Shown here in pieces: positions 53,710 to 62,771 of a DNA stretch of 64,000 nt (its first letter is position 1; every line of letters begins with the position of its first letter). The position numbers were made by a program, and so were the translations under genes. Origin of the DNA: Erysipelothrix tonsillarum DSM 14972 (GTDB lineage Bacteria > Bacillota_I > Bacilli_A > Erysipelotrichales > Erysipelotrichaceae). Location of the stretch: positions 114,860 through 178,859 of the forward strand of contig NZ_KB892380.1 in the NCBI RefSeq assembly GCF_000373785.1. Reading direction: 5' to 3'. The notes beneath the pieces were generated by a model. The model was not told where the DNA came from, did no database searches, and saw nothing but the letters and a program-made list of their open reading frames with translations.

Positions 53710-54879
53710 TTAATCTATTTTTTTAGCACTTTCCAATAGGATCGGCGCTGCAAGATTCATACCGATTGCGCCAATCGGTGTTGTTAATAGTATTGCTAAG
53801 ACCGAAAGTGCGAGAATGACTTCACCATGGGGCACCCCCAAAGCTAGTGGCACCCCTCCCATAGCAGCTTGTACTGTAGCTTTAGGGATATAGGAAATTA
53901 CAACAAATATTCGTTCTTTTAAGTTCAAATTTGTACCTACTAGCGACAACATCACTCCCAACGACCGCATAAAAAGCGCAACTACAATCACAACGAGACC
54001 AATTGCTCCCGATGAGCTTATCGCATTTAAATTCACTTGGGCTCCAACCAAAACAAAAAGAAAAATTTCAGCAACAATCCAAATTTTATCCATAGCCTCG
54101 GATAAATATCGTCCTAAATCAGGTTTTTGTTCTTGAATGATGGCGGCACTCGTCATCACGCCTAAAAGGGATGCAATTGGAATCTTGGATTCTAATTGGT
54201 ACAGGCATATGGATAACGCAACTAACACAAACACAGACTCTGGTTGTTTCTTAGCAACCTTGCTGAACGTTAACCCTATGATCCCCCCAAGGAACACCCC
54301 TAAAATAAGCATTATCGGTAATTTCATGAGCATAATCCCCCATGATGAATAGCCTTGAGTATGTATTCCTAAAAAAATCGAAAAGAATGTGATTGCAACT
54401 GTGTCATCAAGTGATGCCGCAGCTAAAATCATTGTAGGTATGTTTTTATTCGTTCCCAATTCTTCCTTTTCAAGATGAATCATCATCGGAACAACAACCG
54501 CTGGCGAAACTGCTGCAAGAATAAATCCAAGCATCCCTGCTTGCGCTATATTAAATTCAAAAAAATAAATGCTTAAAACCATAGCGGTAATCCCTTCAAC
54601 CATCCCTGGAATAAAACTCAACAAAATCGATGGACGACCAACCTGGACTAATTTTTCTCGTTTTAAACCAAAACCTGCTCGAAGCAGAATTACAATCAGG
54701 GCCATTGAACGTAAATCTGGTCCAAGTTCTAAGAATGTTGGGGCCAACCTATTAAACCCAAACGGTCCCAAAACAATTCCTAAGATGATAAGAAAAAGCA
54801 AGCTAGGAACGTTCAAACATCTCCCAATTTTTTTTAAAACAAGACCCAATAGAATGATAATTGCGATTGTATATGCCAT
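53710..54879 (-). CDS. Cation/proton antiporter (CPA family), riboswitch-controlled
   Basis: A 389-residue antiporter with about 12 membrane segments. ASLDDTVAI (residues about 153-161) carries the two aspartates of the ion site in CPA2-type antiporters, and the N-terminal LLFLIILGIVLGPFGFNRLAP is the usual first-helices stretch. It exchanges a cation such as Na+ or K+ for H+. Its leader is a fluoride-type riboswitch with an overlapping terminator, so it should rise with fluoride and may relieve acid or ion stress linked with fluoride. Start ATG follows GGAGGAAAT right after the terminator. Confidence 0.88.
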   Translation of the reverse strand: MAYTIAIIILLGLVLKKIGRCLNVPSLLFLIILGIVLGPFGFNRLAPTFLELGPDLRSMALIVILLRAGFGLKREKLVQVGRPSILLSFIPGMVEGITAMVLSIYFFEFNIAQAGMLGFILAAVSPAVVVPMMIHLEKEELGTNKNIPTMILAAASLDDTVAITFFSIFLGIHTQGYSSWGIMLMKLPIMLILGVFLGGIIGLTFSKVAKKQPESVFVLVALSICLYQLESKIPIASLLGVMTSAAIIQEQKPDLGRYLSEAMDKIWIVAEIFLFVLVGAQVNLNAISSSGAIGLVVIVVALFMRSLGVMLSLVGTNLNLKERIFVVISYIPKATVQAAMGGVPLALGVPHGEVILALSVLAILLTTPIGAIGMNLAAPILLESAKKID

Positions 54880-54888
54880 ATTTCCTCC

Positions 54889-54932
54889 AAAAAAAACTCC
54901 TGCAAAAAGACCCTTCGGTCTCTTGCAGGAGT
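54889..54932 (-). terminator. Riboswitch expression-platform terminator
   Basis: A 10-bp stem (ACTCCTGCAA with TTGCAGGAGT, 54896-54905 and 54923-54932) holds a nested 5-bp hairpin (AGACC with GGTCT) and is followed by a tract of 7-8 T on the minus strand. Its 5' arm is the ACTCC that the aptamer uses for its pseudoknot, so aptamer folding and termination exclude each other. Confidence 0.88.
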
Positions 54933-54971
54933 CATCAGCTGTCGCGGTTAGGGGCGAACTCCATCGCCTAT
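54923..54971 (-). ncRNA. Fluoride riboswitch (crcB motif) aptamer
   Basis: The minus-strand leader reads AGGCGATGGAGTTCGCC, then AACCGCGACAGCTGATGACTCC. This matches the crcB-motif core: GGCGAUGG-UUCGCC stem with GGAGU in the loop and, after a small hairpin, UGAUGACUCC, whose ACUCC pairs back with the loop GGAGU as the pseudoknot. The motif is known to bind fluoride and to turn genes on. The start of the RNA falls just after an extended -10 box at 54979-54984. Confidence 0.88.
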
Positions 54972-54978
54972 TTGTATA

Positions 54979-54987
54979 ATTATATCA
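54979..54987 (-). promoter_or_regulatory. Extended -10 promoter of riboswitch RNA
   Basis: On the minus strand TGATATAAT reads as an extended -10 box. It lies just downstream of the cutC stop and about 7 bases before the aptamer, so the RNA starts almost at the aptamer. A -35 box is weak, as is usual with an extended -10. Confidence 0.65.
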
Positions 54988-54990
54988 CAC

Positions 54991-55728
54991 TTATTCGCTG
55001 CATTTTATTTTTTCAATAAACGCTTTTAATTTTTCGAACCCAACGCCTTCATAATCACCATAGTCGCTATAACGATACGAGACACCATCACTATGTGTTG
55101 TTGGATCATGATGCCATACCTTAAAGGAACTATGTAGCTGGCAAATCCCCGTCTCGCCGATTATTTTTAATGCATTATCTTGGTTAACCCCCGCCCCGAC
55201 ACATAATTCAATATCCTCACCATAATGCTCTTGTAAATGTTTAAGGAGCTTGATGCCGTTTTCTGCACTCGCTTCTAAACCACTTGTTAAAACACGATCA
55301 ACACCACAATCCACTAAATCATCCATCGCCTGGACGGGATCTTTAACCCGATCAAAGGCACGATGAAAAATCGCTTCAATACCCTTATCTTTACACAGAT
55401 TAACAAAAAAACGTGTCAATTCTTTATCCACAGTACTATCTTCATTCAAGAAGCCAAAAACGAGACCATCTGTGCCATGTTCAATGAGTAGGCGCGCATC
55501 GCAAATCATCGTTTCGACTTCGAGTTCACTATAACAAAAACCGCCACCACGAGGACGAACCATCGTGATAATGGGAATTGTGGTCCGTTTTTTGGCCTCA
55601 ATAAGCATCCCAACACTTGGCGTTAATCCACCTAAAAACAAACCGCTATTCAGTTCGATTCGCGAAGCCCCACAAGCCTCTGCAACAACACAGTCTTCGA
55701 CGCTTCCAGCACACACTTCAACAATCAT
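54991..55728 (-). CDS. cutC: CutC family protein
   Basis: A 245-residue TIM-barrel protein of the CutC family, named for copper homeostasis in E. coli, though its role as a copper protein is disputed. IELNSGLFLGGLTPSVG, ITMVRPRGGGFCYSE and FHRAFDRVKDP are the family stretches. Start MIVEVCAGSVEDC follows AAAAGGAGTTGT. It is upstream of the riboswitch promoter and appears to be its own unit downstream of the upp terminator. Confidence 0.92.
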   Translation of the reverse strand: MIVEVCAGSVEDCVVAEACGASRIELNSGLFLGGLTPSVGMLIEAKKRTTIPIITMVRPRGGGFCYSELEVETMICDARLLIEHGTDGLVFGFLNEDSTVDKELTRFFVNLCKDKGIEAIFHRAFDRVKDPVQAMDDLVDCGVDRVLTSGLEASAENGIKLLKHLQEHYGEDIELCVGAGVNQDNALKIIGETGICQLHSSFKVWHHDPTTHSDGVSYRYSDYGDYEGVGFEKLKAFIEKIKCSE

Positions 55729-55781
55729 TGTGACAACTCCTTTTCATTAGTTTAATTATAGCTTGGGTTGCAAGCAAAAAC

Positions 55782-55811
55782 AAAAAAAGTCGCAGTGAAA
55801 CTGCGACTTGG
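55782..55811 (-). terminator. Rho-independent terminator of upp
   Basis: AAGTCGCAGT pairs with ACTGCGACTT around GAA; on the minus strand the T tract follows. It ends the tdk-to-upp operon. Confidence 0.9.
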
Positions 55812-55813
55812 AA

Positions 55814-56434
55814 TTATTTAGTACCAAAGATACGATCGCCCGCGTCACCAAGACCTGGAACAATATATCCATCTTCATTAAGTTTTTCATCTAATGCCGC
55901 TAAGAAAATATCAACATCTGGATGTGTTTTTTTAATCAATTCAACACCTTCTGGTGCCCCAACAAGACAAACAAGTTTAATTGTTTTAGCGCCATGTCGT
56001 TTAACAATTTCAATCGCTGCATCAGCGCTACCGCCGGTTGCAAGCATTGGGTCTAAAACTAAAACTTCAGATTCCGCTAAGTTTTCAGGGAATTTTGCGA
56101 AGTATTCGTGAGGCATCAATGTTTCTTCATCACGATACACACCAACATGTCCTACTTTTGCTGTTGGAATGAGATTTTGAATCCCATCGACCATTCCTAA
56201 TCCAGCACGTAAGATTGGAACTAATACAACATCGCGTTTCATCTCAAATGTTTCGTATTCACCGCAAGGTGTGTGAATAGTAACAGGGTCTAATTTAAGG
56301 TCACGTGTAATTTCGTAAGCCATAAGACCTGCTATTTCATCTAAATTTTGACGGAAGTCCTTCGTTTTTGTGGACTCCATTCTCATTTGTGTTAACTTAT
56401 GAGTAATTAATGGGTGGTTTAATACTGTAATCAT
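55814..56434 (-). CDS. upp: Uracil phosphoribosyltransferase
   Basis: A 206-residue pyrimidine salvage enzyme making UMP from uracil and PRPP. The PRPP loop [15 protein letters not shown] and C-terminal [18 protein letters not shown] are diagnostic. It overlaps glyA by 4 bases and ends the cluster with a terminator. Order glyA-upp with rpiB and tsaC upstream is common in Firmicutes. Confidence 0.97.
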   Translation of the reverse strand: MITVLNHPLITHKLTQMRMESTKTKDFRQNLDEIAGLMAYEITRDLKLDPVTIHTPCGEYETFEMKRDVVLVPILRAGLGMVDGIQNLIPTAKVGHVGVYRDEETLMPHEYFAKFPENLAESEVLVLDPMLATGGSADAAIEIVKRHGAKTIKLVCLVGAPEGVELIKKTHPDVDIFLAALDEKLNEDGYIVPGLGDAGDRIFGTK

Positions 56435-57663
56435 ACTCGTTCTCCTCTCACCGGGTATTGGCGTGTAAGCGCCTTTACCTCATTACCAATTTTGGTCAAG
56501 ATTTCATCGTTTTCATAATGCGTAAGCGCCTCATGAATCCAGTGAGCAATCTTTATAAACTCATCTTCTTTAAATCCTCGACTTGTCATAGCCGGTGACC
56601 CAAGACGGATTCCACTTGTAACTGCTGGTCTCTCAGCATCAAATGGAATTGCATTTTTATTAATCGTAATGCCTACTTTATCTAGAATTTTTTCTGCATG
56701 TGCGCCAGTCATTCCAATACTGTTTTTCACATCTACTAAAATCAAGTGGTTATCTGTTCCACCACTGACAAGACGATAGCCCAAGTTAGAAAATGTTTCG
56801 GCGAGCACATTCGCATTTTTAATAACTTGTTGTTGATACTCAATAAAACTTGGTTGTAATGCTTCATAAAAACATACAGCTTTACCGGCAATGACGTGCA
56901 TCAATGGCCCGCCTTGCATCCCAGGAAAGACCGAACGATCTAATTTCCGCGCGAATTTTTCTTTGCAAAGAATCGCACCGCCACGTGGTCCACGCAATGT
57001 TTTATGTGTGGTTGTTGTCACAAAATCAGCATAAGGAACGGGACTTTGATGGAGGCCTGTCGCAACAAGACCGGCAATATGAGCCATATCAACCATGAGA
57101 TATGCACCCACTTCATCCGCAATTTCCTTAAAACGTTTGAAATCAATTTCCCGGGAATAAGCACTGGCACCGGCAACAATTAACTTCGGTTGAACTTCTA
57201 AAGCGCGTTTTAAAACAAAATCATAATCAATCATTTCAGTGTGTTTATCAACACCATAACCAAAGAATGTATAATTGATTCCAGAAAAGTTTAACTGATG
57301 ACCATGTGTTAAATGTCCTCCGGAATTTAAATCCATCCCTAAAACAACATCACCATGTTCCAAGACAGTCATATACACAGCCATGTTTGCTTGAGAACCA
57401 CTGTGTGGTTGCACATTCGCATGCTCTGCGCCATAGATTTCTTTTAAACGATCAATGGCTAAATTTTCAATGACATCAACATTCTCACAGCCGCCATAAT
57501 AGCGTTTTCCGGGATAACCTTCAGCATACTTATTCGTTAGAATGCTTCCAGTTACTTCCAATACTTGATCTGAAACATAATTTTCGGATGCAATTAACTC
57601 AATATGATCAAGTTGTCGTTGTTCTTCTAATTCAATTGCGTCAAATACGAGTGTATCTCTCAT
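56431..57663 (-). CDS. glyA: Serine hydroxymethyltransferase
   Basis: PLP enzyme, 410 residues, that makes glycine and 5,10-methylene-THF from serine. The PLP lysine lies in [13 protein letters not shown] (residues about 220-232), N-terminal [14 protein letters not shown] and [18 protein letters not shown] are typical. It overlaps both rpiB and upp by 4 bases. Confidence 0.97.
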   Translation of the reverse strand: MRDTLVFDAIELEEQRQLDHIELIASENYVSDQVLEVTGSILTNKYAEGYPGKRYYGGCENVDVIENLAIDRLKEIYGAEHANVQPHSGSQANMAVYMTVLEHGDVVLGMDLNSGGHLTHGHQLNFSGINYTFFGYGVDKHTEMIDYDFVLKRALEVQPKLIVAGASAYSREIDFKRFKEIADEVGAYLMVDMAHIAGLVATGLHQSPVPYADFVTTTTHKTLRGPRGGAILCKEKFARKLDRSVFPGMQGGPLMHVIAGKAVCFYEALQPSFIEYQQQVIKNANVLAETFSNLGYRLVSGGTDNHLILVDVKNSIGMTGAHAEKILDKVGITINKNAIPFDAERPAVTSGIRLGSPAMTSRGFKEDEFIKIAHWIHEALTHYENDEILTKIGNEVKALTRQYPVRGERV

Positions 57664-58115
57664 TCACGGCCCTCCTTGGTCTCAATGTCAGAAATCTTAC
57701 AAATTCTACGACCATGGCGTGCATCTTCACTGTATGGTGTATTAATCCATGTTTTAAGGATTTCCACATTCGTTTCATATGGTGTTGTTCGCCCACCAAG
57801 CGCTAACATATTTGAATCATTATGTTCTCGTGTTAATTGTGCTACTTCGGTGCTTGTAACTAAAGCACAGCGAATGCCGCGAACTTTATTCGCAACAATT
57901 GAAACACCAACACCGGTTCCACATACAACAACACCCCGATCAAACTCACCATCCGCTACCGCTTTTGCGGCAGGATATGCGAAATCGGGATAATCGATTG
58001 ATTCTTCAGAATATACCCCAAAATCTTTAACTTCATGACCCATTTCTTCTAAGACTACGCGAAGCCCTTCTTTCGTTGTATAACCTCCGTGGTCAGCTGC
58101 AATTGCGATTTTCAT
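57660..58115 (-). CDS. rpiB: Ribose-5-phosphate isomerase B
   Basis: A 151-residue RpiB/LacAB-type sugar phosphate isomerase. Active-site cysteine in [13 protein letters not shown] (residue about 66), N-terminal [14 protein letters not shown], and the [10 protein letters not shown] stretch. It feeds the non-oxidative pentose phosphate route used by transketolase elsewhere in the window. It overlaps tsaC and glyA by 4 bases each. Confidence 0.94.
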   Translation of the reverse strand: MKIAIAADHGGYTTKEGLRVVLEEMGHEVKDFGVYSEESIDYPDFAYPAAKAVADGEFDRGVVVCGTGVGVSIVANKVRGIRCALVTSTEVAQLTREHNDSNMLALGGRTTPYETNVEILKTWINTPYSEDARHGRRICKISDIETKEGRE

Positions 58116-58720
58116 AAATTCGCCTCCTTATTTATCTCTTCTAATGTAATAACACCTTGTCGTAAGCACTTAATTACGTCACCTGTAATATCAAACACAC
58201 TCGACGAAATCCCTCCGACACATTCCCCTAAAACAACGCCTTCAATACGACCATCCAATTGTTCTATGACCATATCGGATGATGTTGCTGTATCAAACCC
58301 TGAACGGTTTGCAGAGGGAAGCCATATCGGATGGCCAACTTTATTAATAATATCTTGAACCCATTTATCATCGGCCATACGAATTCCAATCGTTCGTTGG
58401 TCCCCTAAGAACGGGAAGACACCATCTTTAATATTAAAAATAAAGGTTACTGCCCCGGGCATAAATGTATTCATTAAATGACGATCTCGGTCTGTTAACT
58501 CCGCTACACTTTCAATTTGGTCAAGCGATCCCACCATCAGTGGAAACGGTTTGTTTTCTGGACGCTCTTTGGCATCTTTTAGCTTTTGATACAACGATCC
58601 TTCTGCACTGTTTGCAGCTAAACCGTATACAGTATCTGTCATAATTGCGACAAGCCCACCCTCTTGAATCATTTTCGCAATGTCATCACTTTGATTTTTA
58701 TTAAATCGTTTTGTATCCAT
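58112..58720 (-). CDS. Threonylcarbamoyl-AMP synthase (TsaC/YwlC type)
   Basis: A 202-residue YrdC-domain protein that makes the activated intermediate for t6A modification of tRNAs. GLVAIMTDTVYGLAANS and KPFPLMVGSLDQ, with SANRSGF later, match the family. It is a single YrdC domain without the Sua5 extension. It starts a run of four genes (tsaC-rpiB-glyA-upp) coupled by 4-base overlaps. Confidence 0.93.
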   Translation of the reverse strand: MDTKRFNKNQSDDIAKMIQEGGLVAIMTDTVYGLAANSAEGSLYQKLKDAKERPENKPFPLMVGSLDQIESVAELTDRDRHLMNTFMPGAVTFIFNIKDGVFPFLGDQRTIGIRMADDKWVQDIINKVGHPIWLPSANRSGFDTATSSDMVIEQLDGRIEGVVLGECVGGISSSVFDITGDVIKCLRQGVITLEEINKEANL

Positions 58721-58777
58721 ATTGTTCCCTCAACTCTCTATTTCTATTTTATCACACACATCCCCAAAAAAAAGATA

Positions 58778-59629
58778 CTAATCTTCGAGATTAATACCTT
58801 TGTAGACAAAGACCATACGATCAAGGCCATTGATGTCTTGGCGAAGCACTACCTCAGCGTCACTAAAAAATTCTTGTGCTAATGAGACAACAGCTTCTCC
58901 AATATCAAAACCAATTTCAAAAGCCATCACTGCTTTGTCATTTAAAACAAGATGTGCCTTCTCAAATACTTTGCGGTAGAAAAACAAACCATCCTCACCA
59001 CCAAATAAGGCGACGTGAGGCTCGTTGTTTAAAACCGAAGTTTGAATATGTTCTGTATTTTTAATATAAGGGGGATTGCAAGCGAGAATATCCAGTTTAA
59101 TATTCTCCGCGATAAGCGGTTCAAGCATATCACCTTGCATAAATACTACATCTGCCTCGTTGTAATCTGCATTACGACGAGCCACTTCCAATGCTTCTTC
59201 ACTAATATCTGAAGCATAAACTTTTAACCCTAATTCTTTTGCTAAAGCAATACCAATGGCACCACTTCCGCAAGCCACATCCGCAACAACGGGTGCATCA
59301 AAATAAGTATCAATATCGGATAAGAGATGACCGACGAGTTCTTCTGTTTCAGCTCGCGGAATCAGAACACCCTCATTCACAAAGAGTTTATATCCATAGA
59401 ACCATTCATAGCCCAATACATAACCAAGCGGTTCATCTGTTGTTAATTGCTCAATTTTATTTCGATATTCGTCAATGAAAGAAGCTTCAACATCTTCATT
59501 ATAAATCACAAACATATCTAAATCTTTTTCTCTTAAGAGTTCAAGCATTAAAACACGAGCGAAGCCCGTATAGATATTTGCTTTGTCGAGAATCTCTGTT
59601 CCCTCATTAACTAAATCTTTATAAGTCAT
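58778..59629 (-). CDS. prmC: Release factor glutamine methyltransferase PrmC
   Basis: A 283-residue SAM-dependent methyltransferase that modifies the Gln of the GGQ motif in RF1 and RF2. The SAM motif is VADVACGSGAIGIAL and the NPPY motif is ACNPPYIK. It overlaps prfA by one base, the standard pairing; both RF substrates are encoded in this window (prfA here, prfB at 6.8-7.9 kb). Confidence 0.96.
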   Translation of the reverse strand: MTYKDLVNEGTEILDKANIYTGFARVLMLELLREKDLDMFVIYNEDVEASFIDEYRNKIEQLTTDEPLGYVLGYEWFYGYKLFVNEGVLIPRAETEELVGHLLSDIDTYFDAPVVADVACGSGAIGIALAKELGLKVYASDISEEALEVARRNADYNEADVVFMQGDMLEPLIAENIKLDILACNPPYIKNTEHIQTSVLNNEPHVALFGGEDGLFFYRKVFEKAHLVLNDKAVMAFEIGFDIGEAVVSLAQEFFSDAEVVLRQDINGLDRMVFVYKGINLED

Positions 59630-60708
59630 TAAGCACCTTGTTCAAGGATTTCTTTTTGTTCTTGCTCAAGCAGAGCATTCACAATTTCATCCAGCTTACC
59701 TTCCATAATAATATCTAATTTTTGTAATGTTAATCCAATACGGTGATCACTCACACGGTTTTGTGGATAGTTATAAGTACGAATTTTTTCAGAACGGTCT
59801 CCGGTACCAACTTTTGATTGTCGTTCCCCATGACGTTCTGCTTGAATACGGCGTTGATGTTCTTCATAAACACGAGCACGAATTAAACGCATCGCTTTGT
59901 CTTTATTATCATGTTGTGAACGTCCATCTTGACACTTCACCGCAATCCCTGTAGGTTTGTGAACAATACGAACCGCTGAGTCCGTTTTATTAACATGTTG
60001 TCCACCCGCACCCGAAGAACGCATTGTATCGATTTCCAAATCGTTAGGATCAATATCAATTTCCTCTTCCTCAACATCCGCAAGTACAAGTACCGTTGCG
60101 GTTGAAGTATGAATACGACCTTGTGTTTCAGTCTTTGGTACACGTTGTACTCGATGGGCACCCGATTCAAATTTAAAATGGCGGTAAGGTTCAGCACCTT
60201 TAACCACGAAAGAAATCAGCGAATAACCCCCAGCTTCAGCATCCATTGCTTCGATGACTTCATATTTATAGCCAAGACTTTCTGCGTAACGAGTATACAT
60301 ACGGTATAAATCCCCCGCAAAAATATTTCCCTCGTCGCCCCCTGCAGCACCACGAATTTCCACAATCGCATCAAACGAATCTGATGGATCTTTCGGTACA
60401 AGCAGTACTTCAAGTTCTTTAATTATTTGTTCCATTTTTTCAGAATATTCTGCTGATTCCATGGTTGCAAGTTCTTGCAACTCAGGCTCATCAACAGCAA
60501 GCATTTCTTGTGCTTGCGTAAAAAAATCTTCTGCTTCTAAAAATTGTCGATATGCATGCAGTACCTGTTGCATAGCGGATTGTTCTTTTCCAAGTTTTGC
60601 CATCATTTTACGATCCGATAATACATCCGTCGACATCATCATTTCTGTGATTTCTTCGTCACGGGCTTGGATCTTTTCAAGACGGTCTCTCATTGTCTTT
60701 TCCATCAT
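59629..60708 (-). CDS. prfA: Peptide chain release factor 1
   Basis: RF1, 359 residues, reads UAA and UAG. The stop-recognising P-x-T motif is PKT in VQRVPKTETQGRIHTST, and GGQ is in SSGAGGQHVNKTDSAVRIVH. No frameshift is present. It starts on the last base of the tdk stop (overlap of 1 base); ATG 60705 is an alternative start. Confidence 0.97.
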   Translation of the reverse strand: MMEKTMRDRLEKIQARDEEITEMMMSTDVLSDRKMMAKLGKEQSAMQQVLHAYRQFLEAEDFFTQAQEMLAVDEPELQELATMESAEYSEKMEQIIKELEVLLVPKDPSDSFDAIVEIRGAAGGDEGNIFAGDLYRMYTRYAESLGYKYEVIEAMDAEAGGYSLISFVVKGAEPYRHFKFESGAHRVQRVPKTETQGRIHTSTATVLVLADVEEEEIDIDPNDLEIDTMRSSGAGGQHVNKTDSAVRIVHKPTGIAVKCQDGRSQHDNKDKAMRLIRARVYEEHQRRIQAERHGERQSKVGTGDRSEKIRTYNYPQNRVSDHRIGLTLQKLDIIMEGKLDEIVNALLEQEQKEILEQGA

Positions 60709-61322
60709 TATTTATCACCTTTGCTATATCCATTAATTTGAGGTTTATCCAAAACAATATGGTCATGTCGGCATCGTGCTTCATAGGACTCACTCGCTCC
60801 AATCATGACAACGGGATCATTATATGACGCCGGTTTTCCATTGACTAAACGTTGTGTCCGTGTCGCAGGTGCGCCACATTCTGTACAAACTGCCGTCAGT
60901 TTTGTAACAAACTCTGCAGTAGTCATTAATTTAGGAATTACGCCAAAGGGTTCTCCACGAAAGTCCATATCAAGACCTGCTACCATTACACGTTTGCCTT
61001 TTAAAGCAAGATGGTCACAAACCTTTACGATTTCATCATCAAAGAATTGAACTTCATCAATTGCAACAACATCCGTTTCATTTGTAACGTATTTTAAAAT
61101 GTCTGTTGCTTTATCAATTACAACACTTTGCACGCTTGTTCCCGCATGCGAAACGACCTTACTATCACTGTAGCGATTATCTACAGCTGGCTTAAAAACG
61201 ATTATGTTTTTGTGTGCAAATTTTAAAACATTAATACGACGGATTAATTCTTCAGTCTTACCAGCAAACATGCATCCAGTAATGACTTCGATATAACCCT
61301 CTTGATATTGATGATACATCAT
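60708..61322 (-). CDS. tdk: Thymidine kinase (type II)
   Basis: A 204-residue thymidine salvage kinase. Walker A is [15 protein letters not shown] (residues about 15-29), the DEVQFFD stretch carries the catalytic Glu, and zinc cysteines lie in [13 protein letters not shown] and near CRHDH. It heads the tdk-prfA-prmC group. Confidence 0.97.
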   Translation of the reverse strand: MMYHQYQEGYIEVITGCMFAGKTEELIRRINVLKFAHKNIIVFKPAVDNRYSDSKVVSHAGTSVQSVVIDKATDILKYVTNETDVVAIDEVQFFDDEIVKVCDHLALKGKRVMVAGLDMDFRGEPFGVIPKLMTTAEFVTKLTAVCTECGAPATRTQRLVNGKPASYNDPVVMIGASESYEARCRHDHIVLDKPQINGYSKGDK

Positions 61323-61423
61323 ATTCTTTCACCTCATCATTATTATTCTATCGTATTTTAACAAAATTAATACACAAAGTCCTAAAAATAACACTATATT
61401 TTTATATTTCATAATTTACTCAT

Positions 61424-61454
61424 AAAAAAGAGCGCTGTCGCCAACACTCTTTTT
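61424..61454 (-). terminator. Rho-independent terminator of rpmE
   Basis: AAAAAGAG pairs with CTCTTTTT with inner GCGCTG/CAACA pairs interrupted by two mismatches, around TCGC. T tract on the minus strand follows the rpmE stop. Confidence 0.75.
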
Positions 61455-61475
61455 CATTGTTTATAAGGTTGAACC

Positions 61476-61679
61476 TTATTTTATACCATATTTCTTGTTA
61501 AACTTGTCGATACGTCCAGCTGCGTTAGCAAAACGTTGTTTACCTGTATAGAAAGGATGGCAGTTTGAGCAAGTATCTACACGTAGATCTGTTGCTGTTG
61601 AACCAACTTCAATTTCAGTATTACAAGATGAACAAACAATTTTAGTTTGATGGTATTCTGGATGAATTCCTTTTTTCAT
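61476..61679 (-). CDS. rpmE: Ribosomal protein L31 (zinc-binding form)
   Basis: A 67-residue L31 with two CxxC pairs (CSSC and CSNC), so it is the zinc-containing form rather than the zinc-free paralogue. [19 protein letters not shown] is the typical start. Start ATG follows AAGGAGACATGT. Confidence 0.96.
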   Translation of the reverse strand: MKKGIHPEYHQTKIVCSSCNTEIEVGSTATDLRVDTCSNCHPFYTGKQRFANAAGRIDKFNKKYGIK

Positions 61680-61994
61680 ATGTACATGTCTCCTTCCGCC
61701 TAAAGTTTTTTCACTTTAGATAAGTGCTAAGTAATAATATCATATCCAATAGTAAAGCGCAATAATTATTCCTTATACGTTTGCATAAAATAAATAGGCT
61801 TATCTGAAGGACTTTATTACACTTTTAAAAAAATCGTATTGTAAAACAAACATTCCATTTCAAACTCACACACAACTCTATCCACTGAACCCTTTTACAC
61901 TACAAATAATTTTCTAATTATGCGTGCTTTTTTCCGTCAAATGTATTGTAATTGAACGTGAGCGTTCTGCATCCGCGAACTTAAAAGCCATACC
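61680..61994. other. 315-base intergenic stretch, no clear gene
   Basis: Upstream of rpmE and downstream of the small membrane ORF. I see no convincing gene. A 25-codon reading frame (MAFKFADAERSRSITIHLTE...) follows the membrane ORF by a few bases on the minus strand, but it has no ribosome binding site of note. A CACTT-TAGAT-AAGTG hairpin and the palindrome GAACGTGAGCGTTC are present; neither matches a known operator well. Confidence 0.5.
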
Positions 61995-62174
61995 TTACAC
62001 ATCATCCTTTGATACAAAGCCTTCAATAATAATGCCAGCAAGAAGTCCAAAACCTGGCCCTACCGTAAGCGTATAGACAAGGGGGATGTTAAAGATTAGA
62101 TTGAGTAAAATCGCCAAAGTGGTTCCAAACATGAGCCCGAAAGGCACTCCATATCCTGTTTTTTTATGTTTCAT
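61995..62174 (-). CDS. Small two-segment membrane protein (59 residues)
   Basis: A 59-residue reading frame that is short enough to be missed by length filters. It reads MKHKKTGYGVPFGLMFG at the start, then two hydrophobic stretches (about 8-28 and 33-52) rich in Gly, and ends with charged FVSKDDV. The ribosome binding site AAGGAGAAATA is strong and well spaced. It is 9 bases after the GNAT gene on the same strand, so they are probably co-transcribed. I do not recognise a family. The glycine-rich turns between the two segments hint at a small two-helix membrane protein. Confidence 0.7.
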   Translation of the reverse strand: MKHKKTGYGVPFGLMFGTTLAILLNLIFNIPLVYTLTVGPGFGLLAGIIIEGFVSKDDV

Positions 62175-62183
62175 TATTTCTCC

Positions 62184-62591
62184 TTATTGGTAATATATAA
62201 AGCATTTCCCCTGTGCATCTTCAATTAGTTTCATCGGAATACTCTTATAAAATGCTATGGTTTTAGGGCTATTATCCGTAATTAAGACTGTTTGGCGAAC
62301 ATGTTTGTACAACGACATAAGGGTTAATAACAACGTTTTCCCAATACCTTCACGCTGTCTTGCGCTAAGAACCAAAATATCTTGAATGTAAAGAATACTC
62401 GCATCATCGCCAACCGCACGGATTAATCCAATTAATTGATCACCCTCCCATGCCGTTATCGTACATAAAGAGTTTTTTACTGCGCTCATGAGTCTCTCAG
62501 GATCATTTGTATAGGCATACCATCCAGCATCACTGTAAAGCTTCAAGACATCATTTAATTCAAGTTCAATATCCCGTTTATATGTAATCAT
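62184..62591 (-). CDS. GNAT family N-acetyltransferase
   Basis: A 135-residue GNAT acyltransferase. Acetyl-CoA loop RQREGIGKTLLLTLMS (near residue 79), preceding strand ILYIQDILVLS, and C-terminal FYKSIPMKLIED. Start ATG 62591 follows GGAGGTGCG; ATG 62606 lies upstream of that site. It is divergent from the YheO-type regulator and followed by the small membrane ORF. Confidence 0.85.
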   Translation of the reverse strand: MITYKRDIELELNDVLKLYSDAGWYAYTNDPERLMSAVKNSLCTITAWEGDQLIGLIRAVGDDASILYIQDILVLSARQREGIGKTLLLTLMSLYKHVRQTVLITDNSPKTIAFYKSIPMKLIEDAQGKCFIYYQ

Positions 62592-62771
62592 GCTTCGCAC
62601 CTCCAATTCTTAGTTCTATTGTATGCTTTAAGTCTCTTTTACACAACTTTAATCGCGCGCCCTTTAAAGAGCTTTATTCTTTTACTGAATTATTGTTTAG
62701 TCTTTGAATATTATTTCATTTACGATACGCTCATGCTATTATATTTGTATCAAGTCATTGTGGAGGGTCCC

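Noticed and set aside
61713-61730. CIRCE-like half site AAGTGCTAA upstream of rpmE
   Set aside because: The other half at the required distance (around 61704-61712) is TTTTTTC-like and does not match TTAGCACTC, so it is not a CIRCE element.
61954-61967. GAACGTGAGCGTTC as an SOS (LexA/DinR) box
   Set aside because: The GAAC and GTTC arms are separated by six bases; the Gram-positive box needs four, and there is no SOS gene next to it.
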